Source of the DNA: Bin87 sp965220105
GTDB lineage: Bacteria > Chloroflexota > Dehalococcoidia > Lucifugimonadales > UBA3495
Assembly: GCA_965220105.1 (NCBI GenBank)
Contig: OZ244811.1
Span: forward strand, 3,782,001-3,846,000
Length of the DNA stretch: 64,000 nt
Direction of reading: 5' to 3'
Part shown: positions 44,340 to 53,641 of the stretch, piece after piece
Layout: each line of letters begins with the position of its first letter
Position numbering within the stretch: position 1 is the first letter of the stretch
Position numbers and translations under genes: made by a program
Notes under the pieces: generated by a model
Seen by the model: the letters and a program-made list of their open reading frames with translations, nothing else
Told to the model about the DNA's origin: nothing
Database searches by the model: none

Positions 44340-45446
44340 CTACGGGGCCGCCAGGTTACTCGCCAGGTTGCGGGTCAGGTTGTAGATGAACCAGCCGTCG
44401 CCGTTGCGGAAAACCACCAGTCGGTTGGGCTGGGCGCGCGGCCGGGCGCCGATGCCGTCGTGGTACGGCTCCCAGTGCGCCACCGAGCCGTGGGCCAACC
44501 GGATACTGAGGCCCGGTCCACGGAAATGCAGGTGTTCGCTGGCCACCGCCAATTGGCCCCGCGCCACGGATTCCCAGCCCTGGTCCGGTGCCGGGCGGTC
44601 CACGAACGACTGGGGCCGGTAATAGGGGAGATCCCGGTCCGGCGCCGCCACGCCGGTGATGGTTGGCGACGGCTCCGGAGGCAGCTGGCCCAGGCAGCAC
44701 TCCACGTCGTCAAAGAGCCACACCAGCTGCTCCGACCTGCGCAGCAGTGCGGACGCTGGCGCGCCTTGCGGGAAATTCATGCGCTGGGGCACCAGACCGG
44801 CCGCCGCTTCGACAATGGCAGCGCCCTGAACGAACTGGCGCAGCATCCCGTGATGGTCCAGTTCGCCGTCGTCCAGGTCGAAATGGCGGGCGTAGTGCAG
44901 CAGCGCGGCCTCCCGGTCCAGGTCGATGCCCACATCGCCCAGTTGACGCGCCACCGCCGTCTCCCAGGCCCGCAGCAGCAACTCGCGGCCCTCCTCACGG
45001 GAAAGGCCGGAGCGTTGCAGAAGGTTCGACACCCGCTCGAGCCGTCGCGACCGCTGGCGCGTCGCCAGGGCAGCGCGCGCCGCCGCGGCCAGAAGCGACG
45101 CCCCGCGGTCGCCAGGGGTCTGGGACGCCGGGTGATGGCGGTCTCGGAACTCTCGCAACCGGGTCGTTTCCGACCGGGTCAGCACGTCATCCGCCATTCG
45201 GTTCATGTCGGACAGATGCCAGCCGGCGGCCAGCACGGCGTGGAGGTAGTCGGCTGGCACGTAGCACTGCTGAGCCAGTCCATCCAGAATGCGCAGCATT
45301 CGCCGCTGGGTGAAATCGGGCCGGCCGGAGGCCGCCGCCACCAGGTCAACCATCCGCGCCAAACCCTGACGGTAAGTGGCGGCGCACCGGCGATGACTGC
45401 TGCGGAACCAACCGGCGCGGTGTCCACAATATCGGCAATGGCCCAT
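44340..45446 (-). CDS. zinc-ribbon protein of unknown function
   Basis: 368 residues. ATG 45446 is preferred over the in-frame GTG/ATG at 45503 because GGAG lies six bases before it and the zinc ribbon then starts at once: MGHCRYCGHRAGWFRSSHRR, with two CxxC-type cysteines and a following Cys. The middle is helical, and the C-terminal 110 residues contain 'GQLAVASEHLHFRGPGLSIR' and 'FRNGDGWFIYNLTRNLA', a beta-rich domain that resembles bacterial PH-like folds. Function unknown. Its start lies opposite the promoter of the candidate RNA at 45525-45863. Confidence 0.6.
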   Translation of the reverse strand: MGHCRYCGHRAGWFRSSHRRCAATYRQGLARMVDLVAAASGRPDFTQRRMLRILDGLAQQCYVPADYLHAVLAAGWHLSDMNRMADDVLTRSETTRLREFRDRHHPASQTPGDRGASLLAAAARAALATRQRSRRLERVSNLLQRSGLSREEGRELLLRAWETAVARQLGDVGIDLDREAALLHYARHFDLDDGELDHHGMLRQFVQGAAIVEAAAGLVPQRMNFPQGAPASALLRRSEQLVWLFDDVECCLGQLPPEPSPTITGVAAPDRDLPYYRPQSFVDRPAPDQGWESVARGQLAVASEHLHFRGPGLSIRLAHGSVAHWEPYHDGIGARPRAQPNRLVVFRNGDGWFIYNLTRNLASNLAAP

Positions 45447-45524
45447 CGCGGTCTCCCAGGTGAAGCGGTCTCCCGGGTGCAACTGAGGCCAATGATAGGG
45501 CATTGCGGAGGCAGAGACCCGTGG

Positions 45525-45553
45525 TTGACAGTTATTGCCGGATGGGATAGTAT
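45525..45553 (+). promoter_or_regulatory. sigma70-type promoter of an orphan transcript
   Basis: A perfect TTGACA (45525-45530) and TAGTAT (45548-45553) are 17 bases apart. No ORF follows. The transcript would start near 45560 and stop at the terminator at 45824-45863. Confidence 0.65.
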
Positions 45554-45559
45554 GTATTG

Positions 45560-45863
45560 TGAATGCTGGGGTGGCCGGGACACTCCACCCGTTACGAACC
45601 GAGGGGCGCCAAGCCCGTCAGCACCGGAGGTGGGAAGTGGTTTCGCTGATCACGCTGAACCATAGATGGCAGGGTGACATGGTCGGCCCGGTGGGCGACG
45701 CTGCCGCGGCCTGATTCGTTTCCCGCAATCAGGGCCGCCCTGAGAACAGGCAGAGTTGCCGACCGGGCCATCAACCGGCATTCGGGTCTCCCGCCGGGGA
45801 ATGGCCGAGCCGATGCCGAACATGAGCCAGGCGCCGATGTACAGTGGGCGCCTGGCTCTTTTT
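45560..45863 (+). ncRNA. candidate structured non-coding RNA, about 300 nt
   Basis: Promoter and strong terminator enclose about 300 bases with no convincing gene. Four helices are visible by eye. GGGTGG/CCACCC lie at 45569-45574 and 45585-45590. A long stem is GATGGC (45665-45670) with GCCATC (45767-45772), continued inward by GGTCGGC (45681-45687) with GCCGACC (45758-45764). An apical hairpin CCTGATT/AATCAGG lies at 45710-45733, and the terminator hairpin closes the 3' end. I could not match it to tmRNA, RNase P, SRP or 6S RNA by eye. A covariance search is needed. Confidence 0.5.
45824..45863 (+). terminator. Rho-independent terminator
   Basis: GAGCCAGGCGCC (45824-45835) and GGCGCCTGGCTC (45847-45858) form a perfect 12-bp stem with an 11-base loop, followed by five T. 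The T-run is on the plus strand only. Confidence 0.9.
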
Positions 45864-45982
45864 ATGAGTGATCTTGCGGGCATTCGATGGCAGCTGCCAC
45901 CGGCATCGTGGCCGCCGGTGAGACTGACCGCCGGAGTTGAAACCTGACCACTGTAGGGGGCCGGCCTGATGGGACGATCGGC

Positions 45983-46916
45983 TCAGACCCAGGGCCTACG
46001 CTTGGATGTGGCCTTGGCGGACTCCGGAGTGGGCAAGCTGCGCTGTTCCAGGAGCATGAGGGTGAGGCGGCGGAACTCCTCCCGGTCGTGGCCGGTGATG
46101 ACGGCCTGCTCGTGGGCCTCGGAGATGGCCACCGGATAGCCCAGACCCAGTTCGCACTGTTTGACCAGCATGGCGTGGCTGAGGGCGAGCAGCTCGGGAT
46201 CGTCGGCCAGCCAGTCGGGGACCTCGATCCGGGCGATCTCGGCGCCGCCGTTGAGATAATAGAAGTGGCTCCACTCCTGGCCGGTGGCCAATCCCAGGGC
46301 GAAGCGCGCCGCCAGGTGGCTGGACCGGTACAGGGGCGAGCGGTGGCCCGGTTCCAGCACCAGCTCGAACAGCTCGCGGTCGTCGAAGCCCGCCGTGCCG
46401 TCGCAGGACGCCAGGTCGGAGTGGCGGGCGGTGCAGAGACGGTTGCAGTCGCCGTCGCCCTGCTCGCAGAGCATGAGGCGCGCGGCGCCGGCGACCTCGG
46501 TGGTGCGGGGTCGTGAGGTGTAGGCGGCCACGGCCACCGGACGCCGGTCGGTGGACGCCGCCCGCAGGCGGGTCAGGGCGGGCTGGAGGCGTTCTGCGAT
46601 GAGTACGTCGGCGACGTAGCGGGGATAGTTGCCCCGCTGCAGGTCCCAGAAGGCCAGGGTGCCGTCCAGCAGGGCCAGGACCGGCCTGTCATCGGGCAGG
46701 TTCTCCACGGCGTCGGCCAGGCGCTCCACCTCCCGCACCGTGCGCAGCGCGCCGAGCAGGGGGCCGGAGATCAGGGTCTCGCCGCGTGCGCCGTCGGGGG
46801 CACGGAGGTGTAAATCCTCGTCCGCCACGGCCAGGGTGGGTTCGTTGAACAGTTGGCAGCCGTAGCTGGCGCCGTAGGTGATGGCGCAGCCGCCCAGGTT
46901 GATGAGGTGGCAGCGC
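45983..46916 (-). pseudogene. NurA-family nuclease, N-terminally truncated
   Basis: The first recognisable part is 'RCHLINLGGCAITYGASYGC', followed by 'LALLDGTLAFWDLQRG' and 'FRRLTLMLLEQRSLPTPESA' with 'KRRPW' at the end, the pattern of the NurA DNA-end-processing nuclease. The N-terminal active-site region (usually an Asp-Gly-Ser segment before this) is absent. The sequence upstream is in another frame and belongs to a different gene (46914-47013). No HerA helicase is present. The fusion point looks like a deletion. Confidence 0.65.
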
Positions 46917-47013
46917 GGCCGTTCTTCATGGTGACGGCCTCGATATCCTTGGAGGCGGTCTTGGCCTGGCACTTGACGCAGTAAATCTCGACGGGTTCGG
47001 ACGGCGTGGTCAT
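46914..47013 (-). pseudogene. DUF5679-like zinc-ribbon fragment
   Basis: It begins MTTPSEPVEIYCVKCQAKTA, followed by 'SKDIEAVTMKNGR', the N-terminal pattern of DUF5679 proteins (CxxC zinc ribbon). It breaks off at that point and joins the NurA fragment in another frame. Confidence 0.6.
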
Positions 47014-47144
47014 GGGTGAAAGCTCCGGCACGGAATGACATAATTCTAACCCATGGCGCCGCGGCATCGGCGACCACGTTTTCAGGCGGCGTCCTCTGCG
47101 GCATGGTTGCGGAGGCGCGAGCGAGGATATCGGGGAGTGTCACC

Positions 47145-47687
47145 ATGGCTCAGGTATGCGTGGAGATTGAGGGCAGCGTTGACGAGGTGATCGGTGTCCT
47201 GGTGCAGCTCGGGAGCGCGGGACGCCACGCCACCGCGCGGGATGCCGGCCGGTCAGTCGAGACACCGGCGGGCGGCGGTAAGCAGGCGACGCCGGTCACC
47301 GGAGCGCGCACCGCGGCGGGATCCCACGAAGCCGCCCTCGGGGAATGGACGGAGACCCTCGCCGATGACTTCCTGGCCGGGCTGGAACCGGCGACCCGGC
47401 GGATGACGCTCCACGTGTGGCGGGCTGGCGCGGCGGGCATCCACCGGAGCGCCCTGTGCCAGCGTGCGGAGTTGACGCCGACGGAGCCGCGCTCGTTGCT
47501 GATGCGGATGAGCAACGCGCTGCGGCGGTTCCAGCGGGAGCGGGGGATGACGCTGTCCCGGCCGGTGGCGGCCAACAGTCCGCTGCAGAGCTACTGCGTC
47601 GACCCCGACTTCGCCGCGGCGGCGACGTCCGATATGTTCGGCGAGAGGACGGCGGACCGGCTGGCCGACGGCGCGGAGCATCCTTGA
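47145..47687 (+). CDS. hypothetical protein with winged-helix-like C-terminal half
   Basis: 180 residues. After an alanine/glycine-rich linker, 'FLAGLEPATRRMTLHVWRAG' and 'RSALCQRAELTPTEPRSLLM' with 'RFQRERGMTLSRPVAANSPL' resemble a winged-helix domain. I have no family for it. ATG 47145 follows GGGGAGTG by a few bases. It is transcribed away from the NurA fragment and 30-40 bases before the small secreted protein gene. Confidence 0.5.
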   Translation: MAQVCVEIEGSVDEVIGVLVQLGSAGRHATARDAGRSVETPAGGGKQATPVTGARTAAGSHEAALGEWTETLADDFLAGLEPATRRMTLHVWRAGAAGIHRSALCQRAELTPTEPRSLLMRMSNALRRFQRERGMTLSRPVAANSPLQSYCVDPDFAAAATSDMFGERTADRLADGAEHP

Positions 47688-47722
47688 TGGCTTCCCGTCG
47701 TGGGGCGCTTGGGAGAGCCAAC

Positions 47723-48029
47723 TGTGCAACGGTTGTGGACCACGCTGGCGATGATGGCCGGTCTGTGGATCGCGTTGGCCTGCGGGGTGGGCGCCGACGA
47801 CCGGATGGTGCGTCGCTACGTCGGATGCCTGGCGGACGCCAACACCGTTTTGCATCGGCTGAGCGTGTCCAGCGCCGTCGGAACCGTGCCGCTGAGCGCC
47901 GAGGTGGTGGAGGAGCGGGTGCGGGATCAACTGGAGCGGGGGGAACTCACCATGGCGGAGATCAGGGCCGACTACGCCCGCTACTGCGAATCGGTGTGGG
48001 CGAGAGCTACGGGAATGGCGTGGGCATAA
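47723..48029 (+). CDS. small secreted protein, paralogue of 53120-53401
   Basis: 102 residues. The hydrophobic N-terminus MQRLWTTLAMMAGLWIALAC ends at a cysteine that could be a lipobox. It is followed by 'VRRYVGCLADANTVLHRLSV' and 'VRDQLERGELTMAEIRADYA'. The same pattern (CMADSNSALHRRM, QLQRGELTMAEIAESYARLC) appears in the minus-strand gene at 53120-53401. The two form a small family of unknown function, exported or membrane-anchored. GTG 47723 is the most fitting start. Confidence 0.6.
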
Positions 48030-48375
48030 GGCGCTCGGGCTGGGGCGCAGTCCGGTATCAAAAGCCGCCAGGACCAAATTGCAGCGCCTTTATCCCTTCC
48101 ATGCCAAGTTTGATTGAGCGCCAGCCATACAACGACGGCTTTAGTGAGGCAATGCGGCCATCGCCAGGTGAGAGTCCCGGACGGTCTCGTCGTCAGCGCT
48201 ATTGGCGGGGCACGCACTTCCTCAGTCCCGTCTGACGGTCCCGTGCCATTGGGGGCAGTTGTTGCACTAAACTGGCAATGCGTGCCACCATATCCCTGCG
48301 GCAGTCCGGCTACATTGCTACCGAGGGACCCTGGATTTTGAGTTTTCCGGCGCCTGGGTGATGGAGAGACGAGTG

Positions 48376-49587
48376 ATGGAGTTCTCCGAGCTTGAAGTCC
48401 TGTCCTTTCTGATTGCCGCCGGTCAGGTGTTCATCATGGTGCCCGGTCTGGCCCTCTTCTACGGCGGGCTGGTGCGCCATAAAAATGTCATTGGGACGAT
48501 GATGCACTCCATCACTGCGATCAGCGTGGTGAGCGTGCTGTGGGTGCTGTGGGGCTACAGCCTGGCATTCGGCAACAGCGTGGGCGGGCTGGGATTCGTA
48601 GGAGACCTTTCCAAGTTCGGGATGGTTGGGGTGCCCCTCGACGAGCAGTCATTCATGGTTTTCCAGGGAATGTTCGCCATCATCACCGTTGCCCTCATTT
48701 CGGGGGGATTCGCCGAGCGTTTCAAGTTTCCCACCTACGTCGTCTTCGCTGGAGTGTGGGTAACCGTTGTTTACGCCCCGCTGGCCCACTGGGTCTGGGG
48801 TGGCGGCTGGTTGGGCAATCTGGGCAGCGTATTGGGGATGAGCGAAGCGGGGTTCGCCCTGGACTTCGCCGGAGGAACCGTCGTACACATCGCATCGGGC
48901 TCAGCGGCGTTGGCGGCCGCATTCATAGTGGGTCAGCGCATCGGTTTCGGATCGGTAACCGTGACGCCCCACAACGTGCCGTTGGTGATGCTGGGGGCGG
49001 GCCTGCTGTGGTTCGGGTGGTTCGGATTCAACGCGGGCAGCAGCTTCAATCTTTCCACTGAGACCGCGGTCAATGCCTTCGTGGTCACCAACACATCGGC
49101 AGCCGCCGGGATGGGATCCTGGTCGGTCGTCTCGTGGATGCTCACCAAGCGACAGTCCGGCAGCGGGGCGGCGGCCGGCGCGGTGGCCGGCCTGGTGGGC
49201 ATCACTCCGGCGGCGGGATTCGTCGGCGTAATGCCGGCGCTGATCATCGGGGGCGTGTCCGGCGCACTCTGTTTCGCGGCCGTTGAACTGGTTCACAAGC
49301 TGCGCGTTGACGACTCCCTGGACGTGTTCGGGATCCACGGTGTTGGCGGGATGTGGGGCGCCGTTGCCACGGGCATCTTCGTGGGCATAGGCTTCGGCGC
49401 GCTGGAAGCCGATGTATCGCGGCTGGAACAGATTTTTTACCAGGTGGTCGGCATTCTGGCCGCGTTTGCCTGGTCGTTCGTCATGACCGGCGTAATCCTG
49501 CTGGTGTTGCAGCACACCATGGGTCTCCGGCTCAGTGAACCGGATGAGGAGAGGGGCGTAGACCTGTCGCAGCACGGAGAAGCGTGA
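48376..49587 (+). CDS. amt: ammonium transporter (Amt family)
   Basis: About 403 residues, with eleven expected membrane helices. The family signature region is seen in 'FYGGLVRHKNVIGTMMHSIT', where the tryptophan/phenylalanine gate and the NVI segment are typical. The pore histidines are likely in 'DFAGGTVVHIASGSAALAAA' and 'DVFGIHGVGGMWGAVATGIF'. ATG 48376 is used because it follows GGAG at a normal distance; an in-frame GTG at 48358 is an alternative. No GlnK gene follows. A terminator lies about 165 bases downstream. Confidence 0.93.
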   Translation: MEFSELEVLSFLIAAGQVFIMVPGLALFYGGLVRHKNVIGTMMHSITAISVVSVLWVLWGYSLAFGNSVGGLGFVGDLSKFGMVGVPLDEQSFMVFQGMFAIITVALISGGFAERFKFPTYVVFAGVWVTVVYAPLAHWVWGGGWLGNLGSVLGMSEAGFALDFAGGTVVHIASGSAALAAAFIVGQRIGFGSVTVTPHNVPLVMLGAGLLWFGWFGFNAGSSFNLSTETAVNAFVVTNTSAAAGMGSWSVVSWMLTKRQSGSGAAAGAVAGLVGITPAAGFVGVMPALIIGGVSGALCFAAVELVHKLRVDDSLDVFGIHGVGGMWGAVATGIFVGIGFGALEADVSRLEQIFYQVVGILAAFAWSFVMTGVILLVLQHTMGLRLSEPDEERGVDLSQHGEA

Positions 49588-49753
49588 ATCGCGCAACCGC
49601 TCGCTCCCATAACGCTGCATCGAGTAGGTTTCTGGCCAGCCAGCGTTGATGCATGGCCGCGCCCGGCCACCTGGCGCGGCCATCCGTTCCCGTCGGGCCA
49701 GCGTAATTACCAGTGACGACGCCGGGCGGCAAACGGCGCCGATCACCCCCTTA

Positions 49754-49786
49754 CCCCCTCGCCGGTAGATCCGGCGGGGGCTTTTT
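49754..49786 (+). terminator. Rho-independent terminator downstream of amt
   Basis: CCCCCTCGCCGG (49754-49765), a loop of five, then CCGGCGGGGG (49771-49780) and a T-run (49782-49786). The stretch 49788-50127 beyond it has no supported gene. Confidence 0.75.
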
Positions 49787-50127
49787 CGCCCACAAATTGA
49801 CGCGCCCCGCGCCGGAAGGCGCTGTTCCCCCCGGCAGGCCGGATACGGTGACCGAATCCGGCCCCTTTCCCGGGGCGAGGGGTATCAATAGCGGCCCGTG
49901 TAGATGGCATCCTGGTGGGGACGATCGGATTGCGATTTCCGTCGCGGCGACGGTGCGGTTGCGAGGCCTGGCGACGAATGGCAGGCAACCTGGCAGCGAT
50001 TTCCGCAATCCGGCCCGTGAAAATCAGGACGGTGGAAATCGCAATCCGGCCGGCGGCGAGAATCCTCGCACAGAGCAGTTTACGTAATGACTTTTGTGCG
50101 AGTCAGACCCAGTATCAAAACCAACCG

Positions 50128-50544
50128 CTACGCCGCATCATCAGCCGCCCCGGCGGCCGCCGGCCCCAACCGGATCCGGCGGTTGAACCAGTCGACCTCG
50201 GCGGTTATCCGCTTCCTGACCCTGGGGGACAGTTCGTTGATCCCTGCGGTGGCGTCAATAGCGGCCCAGTCAGTCATCCGGGACAGTCTGTTGGCCAGCT
50301 CGATCAGGGGATCCGGCGACCTGGTTGCCTCCGTCAGTATCACCAGGCCGGTGAGCGCATGGGACAGGTTGTAGACGCTCGGGTCGCTTTGGCTCCGGTG
50401 CACCACCAGGCTCGCATCCTCGGTCGCATAGCATCTGACGTCCCGCCACTCAACGCCGCCTCCGTCATCTTGCGGCGCGTCCGCGTTCGGCTCGACCGGG
50501 ACGGCAAATGCCAGGCGGCAGGTCCGCATCGGTCGTTTGCCCAT
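50128..50544 (-). CDS. hypothetical protein
   Basis: 138 residues (MGKRPMRTCRLAFAVPVEPN). The middle has strands around 'VRCYATEDASLVVHRSQSDP' and a helical end 'RVRKRITAEVDWFNRRIRLG'. No family recognised. Good third-position GC and a long open frame support coding. It is isolated, with about 500 bases of empty sequence on each side. Confidence 0.5.
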   Translation of the reverse strand: MGKRPMRTCRLAFAVPVEPNADAPQDDGGGVEWRDVRCYATEDASLVVHRSQSDPSVYNLSHALTGLVILTEATRSPDPLIELANRLSRMTDWAAIDATAGINELSPRVRKRITAEVDWFNRRIRLGPAAAGAADDAA

Positions 50545-51058
50545 CGGTTCGCCTCCTCCGGATCGCCTCTGGTCGGCAGCTTTCGAATGGTGGATGTTCC
50601 GCTGCCGTTTACAGTTCCGATTGTAAATCGGTTTCCGTCTCTGCGGCGCTCTGACCGAAGTGTATGTTGGAGTAAAAAGCTCAGCAGAACAAGATGCTGC
50701 GGGTTACAATGGGTCCCACCCCTCTCAGGAGCAATCCCCGATGGCCACCACCCCTTCCGGAGCCGAGCGGTGGGAAAGCGGGCCATGTGGGCGCCTCGGG
50801 CGTCGGCGTCCAGTTGTCGACGTACAGGGATAATGCCCGCCCAGGTGTTCAGCAACAATGCCACCTGTCTAGCCTGGGATCGTATCGGGTGTCGATGCCG
50901 CCCCAGCGGCGCGTTTGCCCGACGCCTTCGAAACCGGGAGGTTGTTCTTTGTTCGTGCTCCTGTTATGTGTACACTGCGTGCCTATCGACAGCCAATGTC
51001 CAATTCCGCATCCGACGGTTCAAGCCACAACGCCACTCCTCCCTGATTCGCGGTATCG
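50545..51058. other. intergenic stretch without a supported gene
   Basis: A possible 30-residue peptide starts at ATG 50741 after AGGAG, but there is no other support. No repeat or RNA structure was noticed. Confidence 0.4.
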
Positions 51059-52354
51059 ATGCCCCTGAGAAACCGGATCCATTACGCCTGGATCATCGTG
51101 GCGATGGCCGCTGCGATGGGGTGCATTACCTCTTCGGTGCGATTCGCAGCGGCTGCGCTGGTGCCGCATCTCAGTGATCCGGCGGGCTTCGGCTGGAGCT
51201 ACGGCGCCATCAGTCTCGCGTTCAGCCTCCAGTGGATAGTCCTGGGACTGGTGAGCCCCTACGTGGGTGGACTCGGGGACCGTTACGGCGCCCGCTGGCT
51301 GCTGCTGTTTGGAGCCATTCTATTCATCGCCGGCATGTTGCTGACTGGCATCATGAGCAGCCTGTGGCAATTCTATCTGTTCTTTGGAGTGTTCCTCGGC
51401 GTCGCCACCACCATTTTCACCGTGATCCCGGTAACTAGTGTCACCCTGTGGTTCAGGAGACATCTGGGAGCCGCCATGGGGGTCGTTTGGTCCTTCCAGG
51501 GGGTCGGGGTAATTGCGTTCCTGTTCCTGATTGGTGCGGCCTTCAACCAGCTGGGAATAAAATGGATCTTCTGGCTCCCAGGCATCGCCGGCGGAGCGCT
51601 GCTGCTCCTGTTGGTCAGGTTCTTCTACAACGGACCCGCCGACATAGGTTTGCGTCCTTTGGGCGATCTTGGAGACGAGCCGGTTCAACAACCGAGAAGG
51701 GACGAGACCGCGAAGGTAAGGGCCAGGGTGTTCCTCCAGCAGGCCCAGCGCACCGTCACCTTCTGGAACCTCATCGGGATCCACTACTGGGGTTGCATGG
51801 GCCACAACATCATCAACGTCCTGGTGGTGGCCATCGCCGCCGACCGCGGCCTCCCCCTGGGCGCGGCCGCCGGGGTGCTGGCGGCCCAGCAGAGCGTTGG
51901 AGTCATCGCCCGGGGCGTCGTGCCCATCGTGGCGGAGCACGTGGGTTGCAGAACGGTCTGGATCGTGGGTATGTCCCTCCAGGTCTTTCCGCTGCTGATC
52001 ATTCTCTTTGCCCACGACGCCTGGGCTTATTACCTGTTCGCAGTTCTCTTCGGCATCGGTCAGAGTACCGAAGTGCCCACGTTCCCAATCGCCAATCGTC
52101 AGTATTACGGAAACGTCCCCCAGGGCAGCCTTTACGGATGGCAAAGCCTGGGCAGCGGGCTCGGAATGGGATTGGCGCCGGTGTGCGCCGGGTTCCTGTG
52201 GGACATCACCGGAACCTACGTGGCGCCGTTGCTCATGTCCCTTGGGTTCAGCACGATGGCCCTCGTCCAAGCCTGGCTGCTGCCGTCGCCCCGCGTCAGA
52301 CAGATCCCCGACTGGGAGCGCCACTTGCCCGCCAACCTCAGAGCCGCTGGTTAG
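51059..52354 (+). CDS. MFS transporter (monocarboxylate-type)
   Basis: 431 residues with twelve predicted membrane segments (first: IIVAMAAAMGCITSSVRFAA, later: LLLFGAILFIAGMLLTGIMS). The loop motif 'GLGDRYGARWLLLFGAIL' matches the MFS A-motif between helices 2 and 3. The long central loop carries PADIGLRPLGDLGDEP, as in the truncated transporter at 2-856, so both belong to one subfamily. The substrate is probably an organic anion. The start is ATG 51059. Confidence 0.9.
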   Translation: MPLRNRIHYAWIIVAMAAAMGCITSSVRFAAAALVPHLSDPAGFGWSYGAISLAFSLQWIVLGLVSPYVGGLGDRYGARWLLLFGAILFIAGMLLTGIMSSLWQFYLFFGVFLGVATTIFTVIPVTSVTLWFRRHLGAAMGVVWSFQGVGVIAFLFLIGAAFNQLGIKWIFWLPGIAGGALLLLLVRFFYNGPADIGLRPLGDLGDEPVQQPRRDETAKVRARVFLQQAQRTVTFWNLIGIHYWGCMGHNIINVLVVAIAADRGLPLGAAAGVLAAQQSVGVIARGVVPIVAEHVGCRTVWIVGMSLQVFPLLIILFAHDAWAYYLFAVLFGIGQSTEVPTFPIANRQYYGNVPQGSLYGWQSLGSGLGMGLAPVCAGFLWDITGTYVAPLLMSLGFSTMALVQAWLLPSPRVRQIPDWERHLPANLRAAG

Positions 52355-52643
52355 CGCAAGCCGCTACCCGCAGGCAACCGCATTCTCGGGGATCAAGCGG
52401 TGGACCGCTGACATTTCTTGAGCGGTTCCAAAGTGAAAATCGACACATTACCGGTCAGCTAAGCAACATCGCCGCCGCGATTGCCACCATGCGGCCTGCC
52501 CACCCCCGAATCGGCCAAGTCCATCTCGAAGCGCCGGCCCTGGTTGTAAGGCAGAACCGTACCTGGTCAGGCTAACGATGGTCGGCAGTGTTCCGCCTTG
52601 CCTGCTCCCGCGGATCCGGCTGCAGTGCAACCGATCCTGCGGC
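52355..52643. other. intergenic with short recombinase-like remnant
   Basis: One frame reads LERFQSENRHITGQLSNIAA, vaguely like the tail of a serine recombinase, but too short to assign. GGTCAGGCTAACGA (52565-52578) repeats a motif that also precedes the HNH gene. Confidence 0.3.
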
Positions 52644-53000
52644 TCAGACGAAAGGCTGCGGGCCGGCGGCAGGCCCATAGGGGCCGGGACCATGGAGGCG
52701 ATGCATCACCGCGCGGGCGAGCGGGATGCTGATGTTGTGCTCCCGTCGGCTCCCGTCATCATCGTCGCCGGTGGCTATGGTCACGAAGTTTCGGTCGCGG
52801 CGCACCCGGGCGTCGTACCCGATTTCAGCCAGGTATTCCGCCATGAGGTCGGCCATCACGGTGGCCAGAAGCTCGGCGTCGCCGGATCCAATGGCGATGC
52901 GGTAGATGGGGGACTGCCCGAACCGGTGCGCCATCCAGTCGGCCATCTTCTCGATGCCGGCGGCGTTGAAGGGGTCTGTCCACTGGAAATCAGACTTCAT
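52644..53000 (-). CDS. hypothetical protein
   Basis: 118 residues from ATG 53000 (MKSDFQWTDPFNAAGIEKMA). ATG 53030 is an in-frame alternative. It has an alternating helix/strand pattern ('YRIAIGSGDAELLATVMADL', 'YDARVRRDRNFVTIATGDDD'), compatible with a small alpha/beta domain. No family recognised. It follows the small secreted protein gene by about 120 bases on the same strand. Confidence 0.45.
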   Translation of the reverse strand: MKSDFQWTDPFNAAGIEKMADWMAHRFGQSPIYRIAIGSGDAELLATVMADLMAEYLAEIGYDARVRRDRNFVTIATGDDDDGSRREHNISIPLARAVMHRLHGPGPYGPAAGPQPFV

Positions 53001-53119
53001 GATCAGGATCCGTTGCTGAACCGGGGACATCGCGCCCCCGAACCGCGCCATCCGCCCGGGTTCCGGATCATCCCCAATGACCGGCGCAGCGTCCGCATCA
53101 CGTCGCGTCCCCGCCGTGC

Positions 53120-53401
53120 CTACCCGCACAACCGGGCGTAGGACTCTGCTATCTCCGCCATCGTCAGTTCTCCTCGCTGCAGTTGCGCCCGAACCCGCGC
53201 TTCCGCAACCACCACACTCAACGTAATGGCGCCGGTCTCCCCTGACGCCATCCGCCGGTGCAGCGCGCTGTTGCTGTCCGCCATGCACTCCGCGTATTCA
53301 CGCACCAGCCGATCGCCGGAGGGCTCTCCAGAAGACTCGCATCTAGCCAGTCCGACCGCTAAACAAACCAAGGCCAGGATCGTCCCAACCGCTCGCCTCA
53401 T
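53120..53401 (-). CDS. small lipoprotein, paralogue of 47723-48029
   Basis: 93 residues. MRRAVGTILALVCLAVGLAR ends in a cysteine with a lipobox-like context (GLARC). It is followed by 'VREYAECMADSNSALHRRMA' and 'RAQLQRGELTMAEIAESYAR', matching the plus-strand gene at 47723-48029 over nearly its whole length. ATG 53401 has GAGAGATG just upstream. Probably exported; function unknown. Confidence 0.6.
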   Translation of the reverse strand: MRRAVGTILALVCLAVGLARCESSGEPSGDRLVREYAECMADSNSALHRRMASGETGAITLSVVVAEARVRAQLQRGELTMAEIAESYARLCG

Positions 53402-53641
53402 CTCTCCTGTATCTCGTTGTTTATGTGAACTGACCAAGGTCGGGCCCGTCCGGCAGGGCCATGCGCCGTTGATACCGGCAGCCGAGGCATTGTACAGCGT
53501 GTACACAGCCCATCTCATCGACCCTGGACGCTGCGATGACCCCCAGCCCGGCCTCCTCGCGTCGACGCCGAAGGAAAGTTCCGGCCAAAAGCTTCGGGCG
53601 GAATTGCTCACCCGTCTGCGCTGCACTGTCCCCAGGTCGGA

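Noticed and set aside
45504..45900. tmRNA, RNase P, SRP or 6S RNA
   Set aside because: No tRNA-like ends, no GGAGGAAAGTCC-type or SRP loop motifs are visible, so it stays an unassigned candidate RNA.
49754..49786. Terminator also serving the minus strand
   Set aside because: There is no T-run on that strand.
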